From the NCBI GenBank assembly GCA_021824175.1, contig JAKALP010000009.1, forward strand, positions 1 to 64,000: DNA of 64,000 nt, in the 5' to 3' direction. Shown piece after piece: positions 9,579-18,685 of the stretch. Origin of the DNA: Deltaproteobacteria bacterium. Its GTDB lineage: Bacteria > Desulfobacterota > Desulfobacteria > Desulfobacterales > Desulfosarcinaceae. Within the stretch, counting starts at the first letter, position 1. Each line of letters opens with the position of its first letter. A program made the position numbers and the translations under genes. Under the pieces are notes generated by a model, which was not told where the DNA came from, did no database searches, and saw only the letters and a program-made list of their open reading frames with translations.

Positions 9579-11792
9579 TCAGCCCACGATCGGCGGCATG
9601 GACAGCGCCGGGTGGCCTTTTTCCTGCAAGAAGGGCAGAATCGCCTCTTCGGTGACGCCTACGGTTTCATCGGCGATCATGTCGTAGAAGTTGGGCACGC
9701 CCAGCTCCTTGCCGCGTTTGATCAAACGCTCCTTGATCTCTTCTTTCAGGATCTTGGGCATCCACACCATGCGTAGCAACCCACCATCGCCATTGATGAA
9801 CTTCTTCTGGGTGATGTTGAACTTCGAGTGACCCACAAAACCCGGAGAAGAAGCGCCGCCGCCCATGACGCCGGCCAGGGTGGTGAACTTCATGCCGCAG
9901 GGAGTGTCGCCGGCATACTCTCGATTGACCGTCATGACGCCGTTGCAGGCCGGCAGCATGGCCGCGATGGCTTCGCAGCAGCCACAAGTGGTCATGGGGT
10001 TTACGACCATGGAGTAGAAGTTGTAGGTTTCGATGGCGCCGCGGGAGGCTTTTTTGATGAACTCATTGACACCTGCGAAGGTGCCCATCTTGGCATCCAG
10101 CACCTCGCCCTTTTCGATGGGCTGGTTGGGGCCGGTGGGGTTGATTTCGAAGGAGGCTTTGCAGTCCATCCAGTTGTAGGCGCCGCACAGACCGGTACGC
10201 TCGGGGCTGACGGTGCACACGTGCGTTGGGGCAAAGGACTGGCAAAGGGTGCAGGAGTAGTAGGTCTGCACATCTTCGTCGGTCATATTCTCCACGCGCT
10301 CGTCGCGGTGCTTGTAAGCAGCGCGGGCCTGGGCCGTAATCTTGTCCACGTCTTCTTTCTTGGTGTAGAGCGTTACCTGAACCTTGTCCAGAATCTTGCC
10401 GAAGTCTTTGTGGAACTTGGCATGCAGCACAACGCCGATGTCTTTGAGCGTGAAGCCCTTTTCGACGGCCTGTTTGCTGATGCGCACCCAGGCAATGTCG
10501 CGCTGGCCCATGTGCATGATGCCCTGGATGTAGTTGATCAGGTGATGGGTCTGGCGCTCCAGGATGGGCTCGAAATCTTCCTGGAATTCGCGGCCGGCCA
10601 CTTGCATGAAAATGGCCAACGGGAAAGCGCCGCCCTCTTTGATGTCCTTGATGTCCGGACCGACGATGGTGACTTTACCGTCTTCGATCTCGCTCATGGC
10701 GGCCATCTTCAGATACTCGGTGCACTGGGTTTTGCCGCCGCCGGCCTGGCAGTAGAGATCGGCGCCGCGCACGCGCTCGCCCTCGAAAGCCGGACCAAAG
10801 GCGCACGGAATGTCAATCTTGCTGACCGTGGTCTTCAAGCCGCGTACTTCCACGGACTTCTGGACCATTTCTTCGTGTTTGACGTTGGCCACCACATGCT
10901 CATAGGTACAGATACCAGTGGGTAGTACTTCGGGAATGTCGGTGTCGGCGATGGTGGGGAAGCCCCAGTTAATCGCACCGGCCGCGGCCGCGGCCCATTC
11001 GGCGTTGACGTCGCCCAGGGCGTTGACGAAGGCAAAGATGCGGTCTTTGTTGTACTTCAAGATCTTCTTGTAATCGCCGGGTTGCACGCCGCCGAAGGCC
11101 ATGGCCGCGCGGTTGGCGAAACCCAGTGCGAAGATGGCCGAGGAGATGTCCGGGCCAAAGGGCACGATACGGGTGTTCCAGCCCACCTGCACGCCGGCTT
11201 CACGCAGCTGGTCGATGACCGTGGTGCCGTTCTGGTTGGCGGCGCAGAAGATGTACAAGCTGCGGCGCTGATACTCTTCCACGATCAGCTTGGCGGTGGC
11301 AGCGTCCGGAGCCGAGCCCACGATGGCGGCAAAACCGGGGGCTGAGCCGTCCACGAATTCCACGCCGCGTTTACGCATGATGGTGTCGTCAGCCGCGCCC
11401 AGCCAGATCTTGCCGGCTTCTTCGTCGACTTCTTCGGCCGGCAGGTAGAAGTTGGGTTCTTCCAAATAACGCAGGGCCTCTTCGATTTCAAAGGCGAACA
11501 GAGCGGCCATGCCGGCATCCAGCAGGGGTCCCAGGTAGGGCAGGTGGTTCTGGCCCTTTACATGGGGCGGCAGCAGTTTGCGGGCAAAGGCCAGCGGTTT
11601 CTGCATATCTTCCAGTTTCTCTACTTTGATGCCCAATAGGGAGTAGATCACCGGCAGATAGTATGCGGTGTTGGGGAAACCCACCTTGGTGTCGGCGTTG
11701 TAGGTCTGCAATGCTCTCTTGTACTTGCCTTCCACCTTGGAGACAATATTGTAACCGCCCTGGATGGCGGCGAATGCTACGAGTCGTGACAT
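9579..11792 (-). CDS. acsB: acetyl-CoA synthase (CODH/ACS alpha subunit)
   Basis: Condenses CO, the corrinoid methyl group and CoA into acetyl-CoA, or reverses this, at the Ni-Ni-[4Fe-4S] A-cluster. 737 residues, the usual length of bacterial AcsB. Cluster cysteines appear in CTLCQSF, THVC, GLCGAYNWMDC (about 510-545) and the CGC proximal/distal nickel motif in TTCGCCEAIAAM (about 602-605). AAGGAGGAAGG precedes the ATG. It is encoded directly after the CO dehydrogenase gene (39-base gap), as expected for the bifunctional alpha2beta2 complex. The product lacks nothing I can identify as essential. Confidence 0.97.
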   Translation of the reverse strand: MSRLVAFAAIQGGYNIVSKVEGKYKRALQTYNADTKVGFPNTAYYLPVIYSLLGIKVEKLEDMQKPLAFARKLLPPHVKGQNHLPYLGPLLDAGMAALFAFEIEEALRYLEEPNFYLPAEEVDEEAGKIWLGAADDTIMRKRGVEFVDGSAPGFAAIVGSAPDAATAKLIVEEYQRRSLYIFCAANQNGTTVIDQLREAGVQVGWNTRIVPFGPDISSAIFALGFANRAAMAFGGVQPGDYKKILKYNKDRIFAFVNALGDVNAEWAAAAAGAINWGFPTIADTDIPEVLPTGICTYEHVVANVKHEEMVQKSVEVRGLKTTVSKIDIPCAFGPAFEGERVRGADLYCQAGGGKTQCTEYLKMAAMSEIEDGKVTIVGPDIKDIKEGGAFPLAIFMQVAGREFQEDFEPILERQTHHLINYIQGIMHMGQRDIAWVRISKQAVEKGFTLKDIGVVLHAKFHKDFGKILDKVQVTLYTKKEDVDKITAQARAAYKHRDERVENMTDEDVQTYYSCTLCQSFAPTHVCTVSPERTGLCGAYNWMDCKASFEINPTGPNQPIEKGEVLDAKMGTFAGVNEFIKKASRGAIETYNFYSMVVNPMTTCGCCEAIAAMLPACNGVMTVNREYAGDTPCGMKFTTLAGVMGGGASSPGFVGHSKFNITQKKFINGDGGLLRMVWMPKILKEEIKERLIKRGKELGVPNFYDMIADETVGVTEEAILPFLQEKGHPALSMPPIVG

Positions 11793-11831
11793 ATAATCCT
11801 TCCTCCTTCGTTGAGGATGTTGGGTTTAATA

Positions 11832-13868
11832 TTAAGCCTCAAGTTTTTGACGGTCGGCCATATCCATGAGTACGCGGTCGCGGGCCTTATCGATGCCCAG
11901 AGCTTTGCGCTTCTGATCGATAACGGCGATCATGCGGCGGGCCATCTCGACGGGATCTTCGCAGAAATCCCAGCGCCCGCCGTATAGCTCGGCGATGCCC
12001 TTGAACAGGTAGTTCTGGAAGACCGGCGCGCCGGTCACCGGCAGATTGCCGCCGAAGATGACATAGACGCCGGAGGTGACGAAGTACTGGCCGATGGCAA
12101 TGGCTTTCTCGCTCATCCACTCCGGAGCTGCGCCCACGGCGGGGATATCGGAGAGATCCTTCCAGGGGCCGCCGGCCTTGATTACTTCGGTGGCCGCCAG
12201 CAGGATGCGGCTGTTGTCCACGCAGGAGCCCAGGTGCAACACGGGCGGGATACCGACCGTCTCGCAGACCTCTTTCAAACCGGGGCCGCAGTAGACGCCA
12301 GCGGTTTCCGGGGTCAGCAGGCCGTGCATGCCGGCCGCGATGCCGCCGCAGCCGGTGGTCAGAACCAGCACGTCGTTCTTGATCAACTCTTTCATCATCT
12401 CAATGTGGGCGTTGTTGTGTTTGGAGCGGGCGTTGTTGCAGCCCACCACACCGGCCAAACCGCGGATACGGCCGTTGATGATGTTGTCGTTGAGGGTGTA
12501 GTAGGAGCCGCGGAAGGTGCCGCCCAGATGATACTCGATGGATTCCACGCCAAAGCCCGCGATCTGGGTCGATTTGATATTGGGAATCATCACTTCGCCC
12601 TTGCGGTTCTGGAAGTTGTCGATGGCCATGGTGACAATGCGTTTGGCGTCGTCCAGGGCATGGTGTTCGTCGAACTCAATGTGAATCACATTGTCCTGTT
12701 CCATCTTGGCCATGGGATGGGTGGTGATCAGCTTGGTGTGGAAGCATTTGGCCACGTTGGCCAGGTTCTGGAACACGCACTGTACGTCCACGACCATGGC
12801 ATCGCAGGCGCCGGTGACAATGGCGAGTTCCTGCTGCAGGAAAGTACCTGCTGGCGGTACGCCGTGGCGCTGCAGTATTTCATTGCCGGTGCAGCAGATG
12901 CCGCCCAGCTGAATGCCTTTGGCGCCTTTGGTTTTGGCGTAATCCACCATCTCTTTGCTCTGCGCCGCGGCCACGATCATTTCGGAGAGCACCGGCTCAT
13001 GGCCATGGATGATGATGTTGACATGGTCCTGCTTCATGATGCCCAGGTTGGCTTCGGACTGCAAAGGTGTCGGACGGCCGAACATAACATCCTGCAGATC
13101 GGTGGCGATCATGGAGCCGCCCCAGCCATCGGCCAGCGAGGCCCGGCTGCACTGCTTGACGATGTTCTTGTAGTCCTGATCCACGCCCATGTGGGTGCGA
13201 TGCATGATGTCGACAACCTCGCGATCGATATTTCTCGGTTGCACGCCAAATTTCTTCCACTTTTCCTGCAGTGGCTGGGGCGCCCGTTTCAGGTAGGTCA
13301 AGGTGCCTTCGGCCTTGCCCCATTCAGCCAGGGCTTTCTCCGCCACTTCCAGGGCGATCTCGTCGATGTTGCGGTCTTTGACCGCGCCATCAGCGTTCAC
13401 CGTGGTCTCTACGCCAAAGTGCGGGGCGATGGCGAGCAGTTTGTCCACGTCTTTGATTTTGTAGTCATGGGTCTCTTTACGGGCCACGGACAGGAATACT
13501 TCAGCCACGGTGCGTCCATGGTCGGAGTGTGCTGCCGCACCAGCGGCCACCATGCGGGCGAAATTACGTGCCGCGATGGTGTTGGCGGTGGCACCGCAAA
13601 GGCCTTTGCGGGTGTCTTCACCCACGATGCCGGCTTTGGGCAACGGCAGGCGGCAGGGCCCCATGGCGCAGTTTTTACAGCAGATGCCCTGGATGCCGAT
13701 GTTGCAGGGTTTCATGGCCGCGGCGCGGTCAAACACCGTGTCGATGCCGAGCTTCTGGGCCCGGGCGATCATCTGCTGGGTGGCCACGTCGATAGAGGCT
13801 TCTTTGGGGTCAGCCAGTTTAGCGGCTTTCTCCTCGGCCGCTTCTTTAACCTTGGTGATTTCTGCCAT
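11832..13868 (-). CDS. acsA: carbon monoxide dehydrogenase catalytic subunit
   Basis: Ni-Fe-S CO dehydrogenase (also named cooS) that interconverts CO2 and CO, which is channelled to AcsB. 678 residues. The N-terminal cluster cysteines are visible in PCNIGIQGICCKNC and GPCRLP (about 53-73). Further conserved segments include GICCTGNEILQRHG, DVQCVFQNL, VVGCNNARSKHNNAH, TTGCGGIAAGMHG and HLGSCVDNSRIL, which carry C-cluster ligands. AGGAGG precedes the ATG. No cooC nickel chaperone gene is present in this window. Long antisense frames here are composition artefacts. Confidence 0.97.
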   Translation of the reverse strand: MAEITKVKEAAEEKAAKLADPKEASIDVATQQMIARAQKLGIDTVFDRAAAMKPCNIGIQGICCKNCAMGPCRLPLPKAGIVGEDTRKGLCGATANTIAARNFARMVAAGAAAHSDHGRTVAEVFLSVARKETHDYKIKDVDKLLAIAPHFGVETTVNADGAVKDRNIDEIALEVAEKALAEWGKAEGTLTYLKRAPQPLQEKWKKFGVQPRNIDREVVDIMHRTHMGVDQDYKNIVKQCSRASLADGWGGSMIATDLQDVMFGRPTPLQSEANLGIMKQDHVNIIIHGHEPVLSEMIVAAAQSKEMVDYAKTKGAKGIQLGGICCTGNEILQRHGVPPAGTFLQQELAIVTGACDAMVVDVQCVFQNLANVAKCFHTKLITTHPMAKMEQDNVIHIEFDEHHALDDAKRIVTMAIDNFQNRKGEVMIPNIKSTQIAGFGVESIEYHLGGTFRGSYYTLNDNIINGRIRGLAGVVGCNNARSKHNNAHIEMMKELIKNDVLVLTTGCGGIAAGMHGLLTPETAGVYCGPGLKEVCETVGIPPVLHLGSCVDNSRILLAATEVIKAGGPWKDLSDIPAVGAAPEWMSEKAIAIGQYFVTSGVYVIFGGNLPVTGAPVFQNYLFKGIAELYGGRWDFCEDPVEMARRMIAVIDQKRKALGIDKARDRVLMDMADRQKLEA

Positions 13869-13917
13869 TAGAGGTTCCTCCTCGTATTATGGGAACAGAT
13901 TCTGTTGAATATTAAAT

Positions 13918-15489
13918 TTATGCCACCCGCCGATGGATGCGATCCAGTTGACGGGCCATTTTATCCAAAGCATCCAGTTGCACGACCGCTGCGGTTTTGG
14001 CACCTGCGGCTTCCTTGGCTACGGCCTTGCGCTCGGCAGCCAGCTTTTCACGCTCGGCGGCCCGTTTCTGGCGCAGGGCATCTTCTTCGGCTTCGCGTTT
14101 GGCGGCCGCAGCTTTGGCGGCAGCAGCGGCATCCGCCTTGGCTTTGGCTTCGGCGTCTGCTTTGGCTTTGGCTTCGGCTTCAGCCTTGGTTTTGGCGGCG
14201 GCTTCGGCTTTGGCTTTGGCATCGGCTTCTGCTTTAGCTTTGGCTTCGGCGTCTGCTTTGGCCTTGGCGGCGGCATCCACAGCCGGGGCAGCAGCGGCGG
14301 CAGGCGCGGCAGCGGCTGCGGGCGCGGCGGCCGGAGCAGCGGGTTTAGCGGCCGGAGCAGCCGGTTTGGTGGCAGCCGGGGCGGCCTTGGGCGCTTCGGC
14401 CTTGGCAGCGGCCGGTTTGGCGGCGGCCGGAGCAGCCTTCTTCTCTTCTTCGATGGTCAGATTGGGCTTGGGAGCGATGGCGGCCAGATCCACTGGTTTT
14501 GCGCCCAGGGCCTTCTCAATGGCCTTGATTTGTGCGGCGTTGCCGCCGTCTGCCATGAGATTGATGTAAGATTTGACCAAACGGATGGCTTCGGGATGGC
14601 GCATAATCAGGATATCACTGCCCGCCAGCAGATAAGCCACGGCACCTACGGCTTCCATGAGAATGCCGCGTTTTTCGGGGTCACCCAAGGTCGGAGCGTC
14701 TTCAGCCTTCAGTTTGGCTTCTTTGCTCTTCCAGACTTCGTTGCCCAGGTTGTTGATGATGGGCAGTTGCAGTTTGTCGTCACCTTGAGCCAAAGCGGCC
14801 ATGCGCAGGCGTTCCATAACCGAGTAGGTGTATTCCAAACCGTAACCCAGACCGCCGGTAGTGGGATCAATGATCACTTTGGTCATGGGCATGCCAAGGT
14901 TTTCCAGCAGGATGTTGACCTGTTTGGCCAGGTTGACGTCGATGGGTGAAGAAGAGATCAAGGTGTGGCCATAAGCCATGGCTGCCGCGCCGATACCCTT
15001 GTGGTTTTTGTCTTCCACCGGTCCCAGGATCAGGGTGGCGCCCTGATGGTCTTCGCAAATCTGTTTCAAGGTGGCTTCGTCTTTGGCCGCATTGGCGCAT
15101 CCCCAGACGATCAAAGGCACTTTGATGGCGCCCAGTACTTTTTTCACCGTGGCCGATGCATCCTTGGGAGAAGCATTCAGGCCATTGGGATCGGTGCTCT
15201 TGAGCTGCAGCACGATCATTTCGGCGCCAAATTTCTCAACGCATTTTTTAGCCCAGGCAGCCGGATCTTTTAGTACATCTTTAAAAGGCTCGACGACGGT
15301 CTCGGACCAATCTTCGGGGGCCATGTCCCATATTTCCATCGCGATTCTTGGCTTATTGGGCATCTTGCCTTCGAAGAGATAGAATGGGTAGCTGGTCTCT
15401 CCACCGACGACCACGGCCTTGTCCCCTTTGCCCAAGGTGACCGGTTTTACGGCGCCGGAATAACTTTCCTTATAAAATTCGAAAGCCAA
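13918..15489 (-). CDS. acsD: corrinoid/iron-sulfur protein small subunit with long Ala/Lys-rich tail
   Basis: Small (delta/beta) subunit of the CFeSP; with AcsC it shuttles the methyl group. Residues 1 to about 335 form the expected AcsD TIM barrel (WSETVVEPFKDVL, LGPVEDKNHKGIGAAAMAYGH, DPTTGGLGYGLEYTYSVMERLR). It continues for about 180 more residues: a Pro/Ala/Lys linker (about 345-400), a highly regular AKAKAEAEAK-type helix (about 400-470), a charged segment and a C-terminal LDALDKMARQLDRIHRRVA. AcsD is usually 310-325 residues. Start is TTG with AAGGAGG six bases upstream. First gene of the acs operon. The tail may be a coiled coil or flexible tether; its function is unknown to me. Confidence 0.93.
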   Translation of the reverse strand: MAFEFYKESYSGAVKPVTLGKGDKAVVVGGETSYPFYLFEGKMPNKPRIAMEIWDMAPEDWSETVVEPFKDVLKDPAAWAKKCVEKFGAEMIVLQLKSTDPNGLNASPKDASATVKKVLGAIKVPLIVWGCANAAKDEATLKQICEDHQGATLILGPVEDKNHKGIGAAAMAYGHTLISSSPIDVNLAKQVNILLENLGMPMTKVIIDPTTGGLGYGLEYTYSVMERLRMAALAQGDDKLQLPIINNLGNEVWKSKEAKLKAEDAPTLGDPEKRGILMEAVGAVAYLLAGSDILIMRHPEAIRLVKSYINLMADGGNAAQIKAIEKALGAKPVDLAAIAPKPNLTIEEEKKAAPAAAKPAAAKAEAPKAAPAATKPAAPAAKPAAPAAAPAAAAAPAAAAAPAVDAAAKAKADAEAKAKAEADAKAKAEAAAKTKAEAEAKAKADAEAKAKADAAAAAKAAAAKREAEEDALRQKRAAEREKLAAERKAVAKEAAGAKTAAVVQLDALDKMARQLDRIHRRVA

Positions 15490-16145
15490 AGTTACCTCCT
15501 TATTATTAACAATACCGGTTAAAAGTTACAGGAATAACTGTGAAAAAAATCATCAGTCAAAATGTTCGGCTCGATTCATCCTCCTTTCAAAAAATGTGGT
15601 TTGTTTTGTATTTGGTTCGATTTTCAATCGTTTGTGCCGTGAAGGGTGGCTTGGAGGAAAACCAGTGGCATACCAAAAGATGCGGGACAGTGAAAGAGGT
15701 AGGCAGGGGTCAGCCTGATCGCGATTTGGGCCCAACAAGATCTTCATCTCAGCTCCGCTAGCCTTGGCTGGTCCGCTCCACTGGCGTGACGCTGTTCAGG
15801 CGCTGGCGACAATTTGTTTTTATAAATTAAAACAACTATTTATAACAAATTTTCAGCCTACCTTAAAACCAAGGGACCACATTAATATAGAGCTCTTTTT
15901 TTTGTCAATAGATATAGGTCTATATAAGGTAAAAAAGCGGTAGGCGGGCCATGGGATCACATTAGGATCGGCGGTGAATAATTCGACCGCTGGGCGTCGG
16001 GATCGGAATCGAAACACCCCGACCTCGATTCCGGTATGGCGCCGATGGTTCTCGGGAGGAATCTCCGCTTGATTTACCTGTTAAGGAGTGTTCTAAGCTG
16101 CAGCAAGATTTCAGCAGTGTACGCACACAATTTCGGGATGGGATC
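15490..16145. other. upstream region of the acs operon and rmuC
   Basis: About 650 bases without a convincing gene. The part next to acsD holds the TTG-start ribosome site and about 390 bases of potential leader. An AT-rich block (15800-15940) contains the promoter candidate listed separately. The part near rmuC is GC-rich with no clear promoter. Confidence 0.5.
15881..15925 (-). promoter_or_regulatory. candidate sigma-70 promoter and operator for the acs operon
   Basis: On the minus strand TTGACA (15908-15903) is followed by TATTAAT (15887-15881) with a 15-base gap, slightly short for sigma-70. Immediately upstream, 15912-15925 is a palindrome ATATAG-GT-CTATAT that could be an operator. If real, the mRNA would have a leader of nearly 400 bases before acsD. 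Motif inspection only. Confidence 0.4.
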
Positions 16146-17741
16146 ATGATGGAATATCTCAGCGGGTTGACTGCCGCGGCCGCGGCAAGTGGACTCCTGG
16201 TCGGCGTCGTATTAGCCGGATTGGTGGTCCGCGGCCGGATCAAGCACCGCTATGATCATCTGCTGGCATTGGCCCAGGGCGATCAACGCATTTTACAAGA
16301 GAAGCTCGGTGCCCAGCAGGAGACTACCGCTCAATTGCGCACCCAACTAGCCCAAACCACCGAAGAAGTGCTGCGCAACCGGCAGCAGGCAGAGGCTCTC
16401 AATGTGGCCAATGCTTCTTTGGAGACTCAACTCCAGCGAATTCCTCTGCTTGAAAAGGAGTTGGCCGAGATTAAGATCCAAAGCGACCGGTTGCAGATGG
16501 ATTTGCGCCGGGAATCGGCGGCCTTGGCCCAAGCCGTGGAGAAAAGCGCCCAGCTTCAAAAGCTGGAAGGTGAAAAAGCCCAAAAAGAAGAACAGTTGGC
16601 GGCCCTTCAACACCAGCTCTCTCAATGTCGTGCTCAAATGGCCGAACTGGGAACCTTGCTGGAAGAGCAGCGCAAACAGGCCGGCGAGAAGATCGCCCTG
16701 CTCAATGAGGCCCGCGACCAGCTTAAAAATGAGTTCCAGAACTTGGCCCAGAAGATCTTCGAGGAGAAGAGCACTCGGTTTGCCGATCAAAACAAAGCCG
16801 CCATGGATCAATTGATCGTGCCGTTGCGCGAGCAGATCGGTGATTTTAAAAAGCGCGTCGAGGATGTCTACGATAAAGAGAGCCGTGACCGCACGGCCCT
16901 GCACACCGAAATCAACCATCTCAAGGAGCTCAACCAGCGCATCAGTAAAGAGGCTCTGAATCTCACGCGGGCATTGAAAGGCGACAGCAAGGCGCGCGGC
17001 AATTGGGGCGAAGTGATTTTGGAACGGGTGCTGGAGGCGTCGGGGCTCCAAAAGGGACGCGAATATGAAGTACAGGTGAGTCTGAAAGATCCGGAGGGCA
17101 AGCGCTATCAGCCCGACGCCGTGGTGCGCCTGCCCGAAGGCAAGGATGTGATCATCGATGCCAAGGTGTCATTAAAAGACTACGAGGCATTCTACAGCGC
17201 CGAATCGGCCGAAGAAAAAGAGAAGCACTTGGCGGCGCACATCGAAGCCATGCGCGTGCATATCCGGGGTTTGGCGGCCAAGAGCTACGAAGAGCTGGAA
17301 GGGGTGCGCACATTGGATTTCACCCTGATGTTCGTGCCCATCGAAGCCGCCTTTCTGGCGGCCGTGGAAAAAGACGGCGCTTTGTTCGCCGAAGCCTTTG
17401 AGAAGAACATCATGGTGGTCAGCCCCTCGACCTTGCTTGTCACCCTGCGAACCATTCAAAACATCTGGCGCCATGAATACCAGAACCGCAACGCCTTGGA
17501 GATCGCCAAGAAGGCTGGCGGGCTCTACGACAAGCTGGTGGGGTTCGTGGAGGCCCTGGAAGAGGTGGGCCGACAACTCGACAAGGCTCGCGACGCTTAC
17601 CGCACGGCCCATGACCGGCTGGCGGCCGGCAAGGGCAATCTAATCAAACGCAGCCAGGAGCTGATCGATCTGGGAGTCAAGGCCGGCAAACGATTGCCGA
17701 ACAATTTGCTGGAGAATGCCGAAACGGAAGCGGAAGAGTAG
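16146..17741 (+). CDS. rmuC: DNA recombination protein RmuC
   Basis: 531 residues: N-terminal membrane anchor (about 5-27), a long coiled coil (about 35-210) and the C-terminal nuclease-like RmuC domain (ALKGDSKARGNWGEVILERVLEASGL, YQPDAVVRLPEGKDVIIDAKVSL, FVPIEAAFLAA, VVSPSTLLVTLRTI). The family limits inversions at short inverted repeats in E. coli; the enzymatic activity is not well defined. Stands alone on the plus strand, converging with the cytochrome genes. Only a weak GGGA ribosome site is seen before the ATG pair at 16146. Confidence 0.92.
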   Translation: MMEYLSGLTAAAAASGLLVGVVLAGLVVRGRIKHRYDHLLALAQGDQRILQEKLGAQQETTAQLRTQLAQTTEEVLRNRQQAEALNVANASLETQLQRIPLLEKELAEIKIQSDRLQMDLRRESAALAQAVEKSAQLQKLEGEKAQKEEQLAALQHQLSQCRAQMAELGTLLEEQRKQAGEKIALLNEARDQLKNEFQNLAQKIFEEKSTRFADQNKAAMDQLIVPLREQIGDFKKRVEDVYDKESRDRTALHTEINHLKELNQRISKEALNLTRALKGDSKARGNWGEVILERVLEASGLQKGREYEVQVSLKDPEGKRYQPDAVVRLPEGKDVIIDAKVSLKDYEAFYSAESAEEKEKHLAAHIEAMRVHIRGLAAKSYEELEGVRTLDFTLMFVPIEAAFLAAVEKDGALFAEAFEKNIMVVSPSTLLVTLRTIQNIWRHEYQNRNALEIAKKAGGLYDKLVGFVEALEEVGRQLDKARDAYRTAHDRLAAGKGNLIKRSQELIDLGVKAGKRLPNNLLENAETEAEE

Positions 17742-17791
17742 AAGGCGCCGGCCGATCGCCACCTCTCGCGGCTTTCTCATAGGATCGGAAG

Positions 17792-18631
17792 TTATTCCTG
17801 GAACATCTCCGGCAGGTAGAATTCATCGTACTTTTCCAGCATGCCCGTGACCGCCAGATTTTTTAGATTGTCAATGCGGACTTGGGAGAATCCCAAAGCA
17901 TTGAAATCCAGGATGCTGTTTTCGGAATGGCATTTACTGCACGTGAACCCCTTGGCTTTGATATTCTGATGAAATTTGTTCTTGACCCCCTCGCGCTGTT
18001 CCGGGCTGAGGCGATCCCGGACGTTCATGAAATCCTTGGCCATGGGCGCATCCTGCATCTGCACGGCGGGCTGAGCACTTCCCGATGATCGCGAGGGGTA
18101 AAAGGGCGCAATCTTGGCATATGGATTAGAGCCCCGAATCAGTATGCCGGTTTCCGGGTCATAGCCCGTGCCGTAGAAGGGACCGTGGGCATTGCTTTCC
18201 AGAGGCGAATACCAGCCATAGGTGATGTGGTCATCGGGTTTGGTATCCAGATGGCAGGTTTCGCACACCAGGAATTGGGTGTGAATATTCATCAATGCCC
18301 GGATTCGTTTTTCTTTGCTGTGGGGATACTCCGAATGGCAGATGTAGCAGACCGGTCGTTTGGGTTCGGGCAGCAATGGATAATCGGGCACCACGATGTG
18401 GAAATGCCGGTGCTTCTCTTCTTCGGCCAACCGCTGGGCTTCGGCCAGAATACCTGATTGGCGCTGCTCCTGATGCCTGGCCAACAGCCCCCTGAGCAAA
18501 CCGGGGCCACGCGGCGAAAGGGTCAGATGGTAGGCCACACCCACGAATACCACCAGGGTCAACAGGAGGAACAGCGCTCCAATCACGTAAGCGCTCCAGG
18601 GGTGGTTTAAATTTTTTGGTTTACCCGGCAA
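17792..18631 (-). CDS. membrane-anchored triheme cytochrome c (module copy 1)
   Basis: 279 residues: one N-terminal helix (about 13-35) anchors a periplasmic domain with three c-heme motifs, CYICH, CETCH and CSKCH. The first two sit in a conserved block (HFHIVVPDYP ... YPHSKEKRIRALMNIHTQFLVCETCH); the third starts a tail with LGFSQVRIDNL and YDEFYLPEMF. Homologues of the same layout are at 28946 and 31817, and the C-terminal part of the 25624 gene matches too. Start is TTG with GGAGG eight bases upstream. Last gene of the left cytochrome operon, directly after cytochrome b. Probably passes electrons between the quinone-reactive cytochrome b and soluble multiheme cytochromes. Confidence 0.85.
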   Translation of the reverse strand: MPGKPKNLNHPWSAYVIGALFLLLTLVVFVGVAYHLTLSPRGPGLLRGLLARHQEQRQSGILAEAQRLAEEEKHRHFHIVVPDYPLLPEPKRPVCYICHSEYPHSKEKRIRALMNIHTQFLVCETCHLDTKPDDHITYGWYSPLESNAHGPFYGTGYDPETGILIRGSNPYAKIAPFYPSRSSGSAQPAVQMQDAPMAKDFMNVRDRLSPEQREGVKNKFHQNIKAKGFTCSKCHSENSILDFNALGFSQVRIDNLKNLAVTGMLEKYDEFYLPEMFQE

Positions 18632-18685
18632 CTTTCAATCCTCCGAAGGCCGTCCCGGGGGACCGCCCTGGTTTCTGCCACGCCA

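Noticed and set aside
13933-14949. Long Gly/Phe- and Ala-rich frames opposite acsD, and long frames opposite acsA and gltB
   Set aside because: They mirror the repetitive or GC-rich codons of the real genes, with no ribosome sites or family features.
15553-15600. Short AGGAGG-ATG peptide (MNRAEHFD) upstream of acsD as a leader peptide
   Set aside because: The purine stretch touches the ATG, leaving no spacer, and there is no attenuator structure tied to it.
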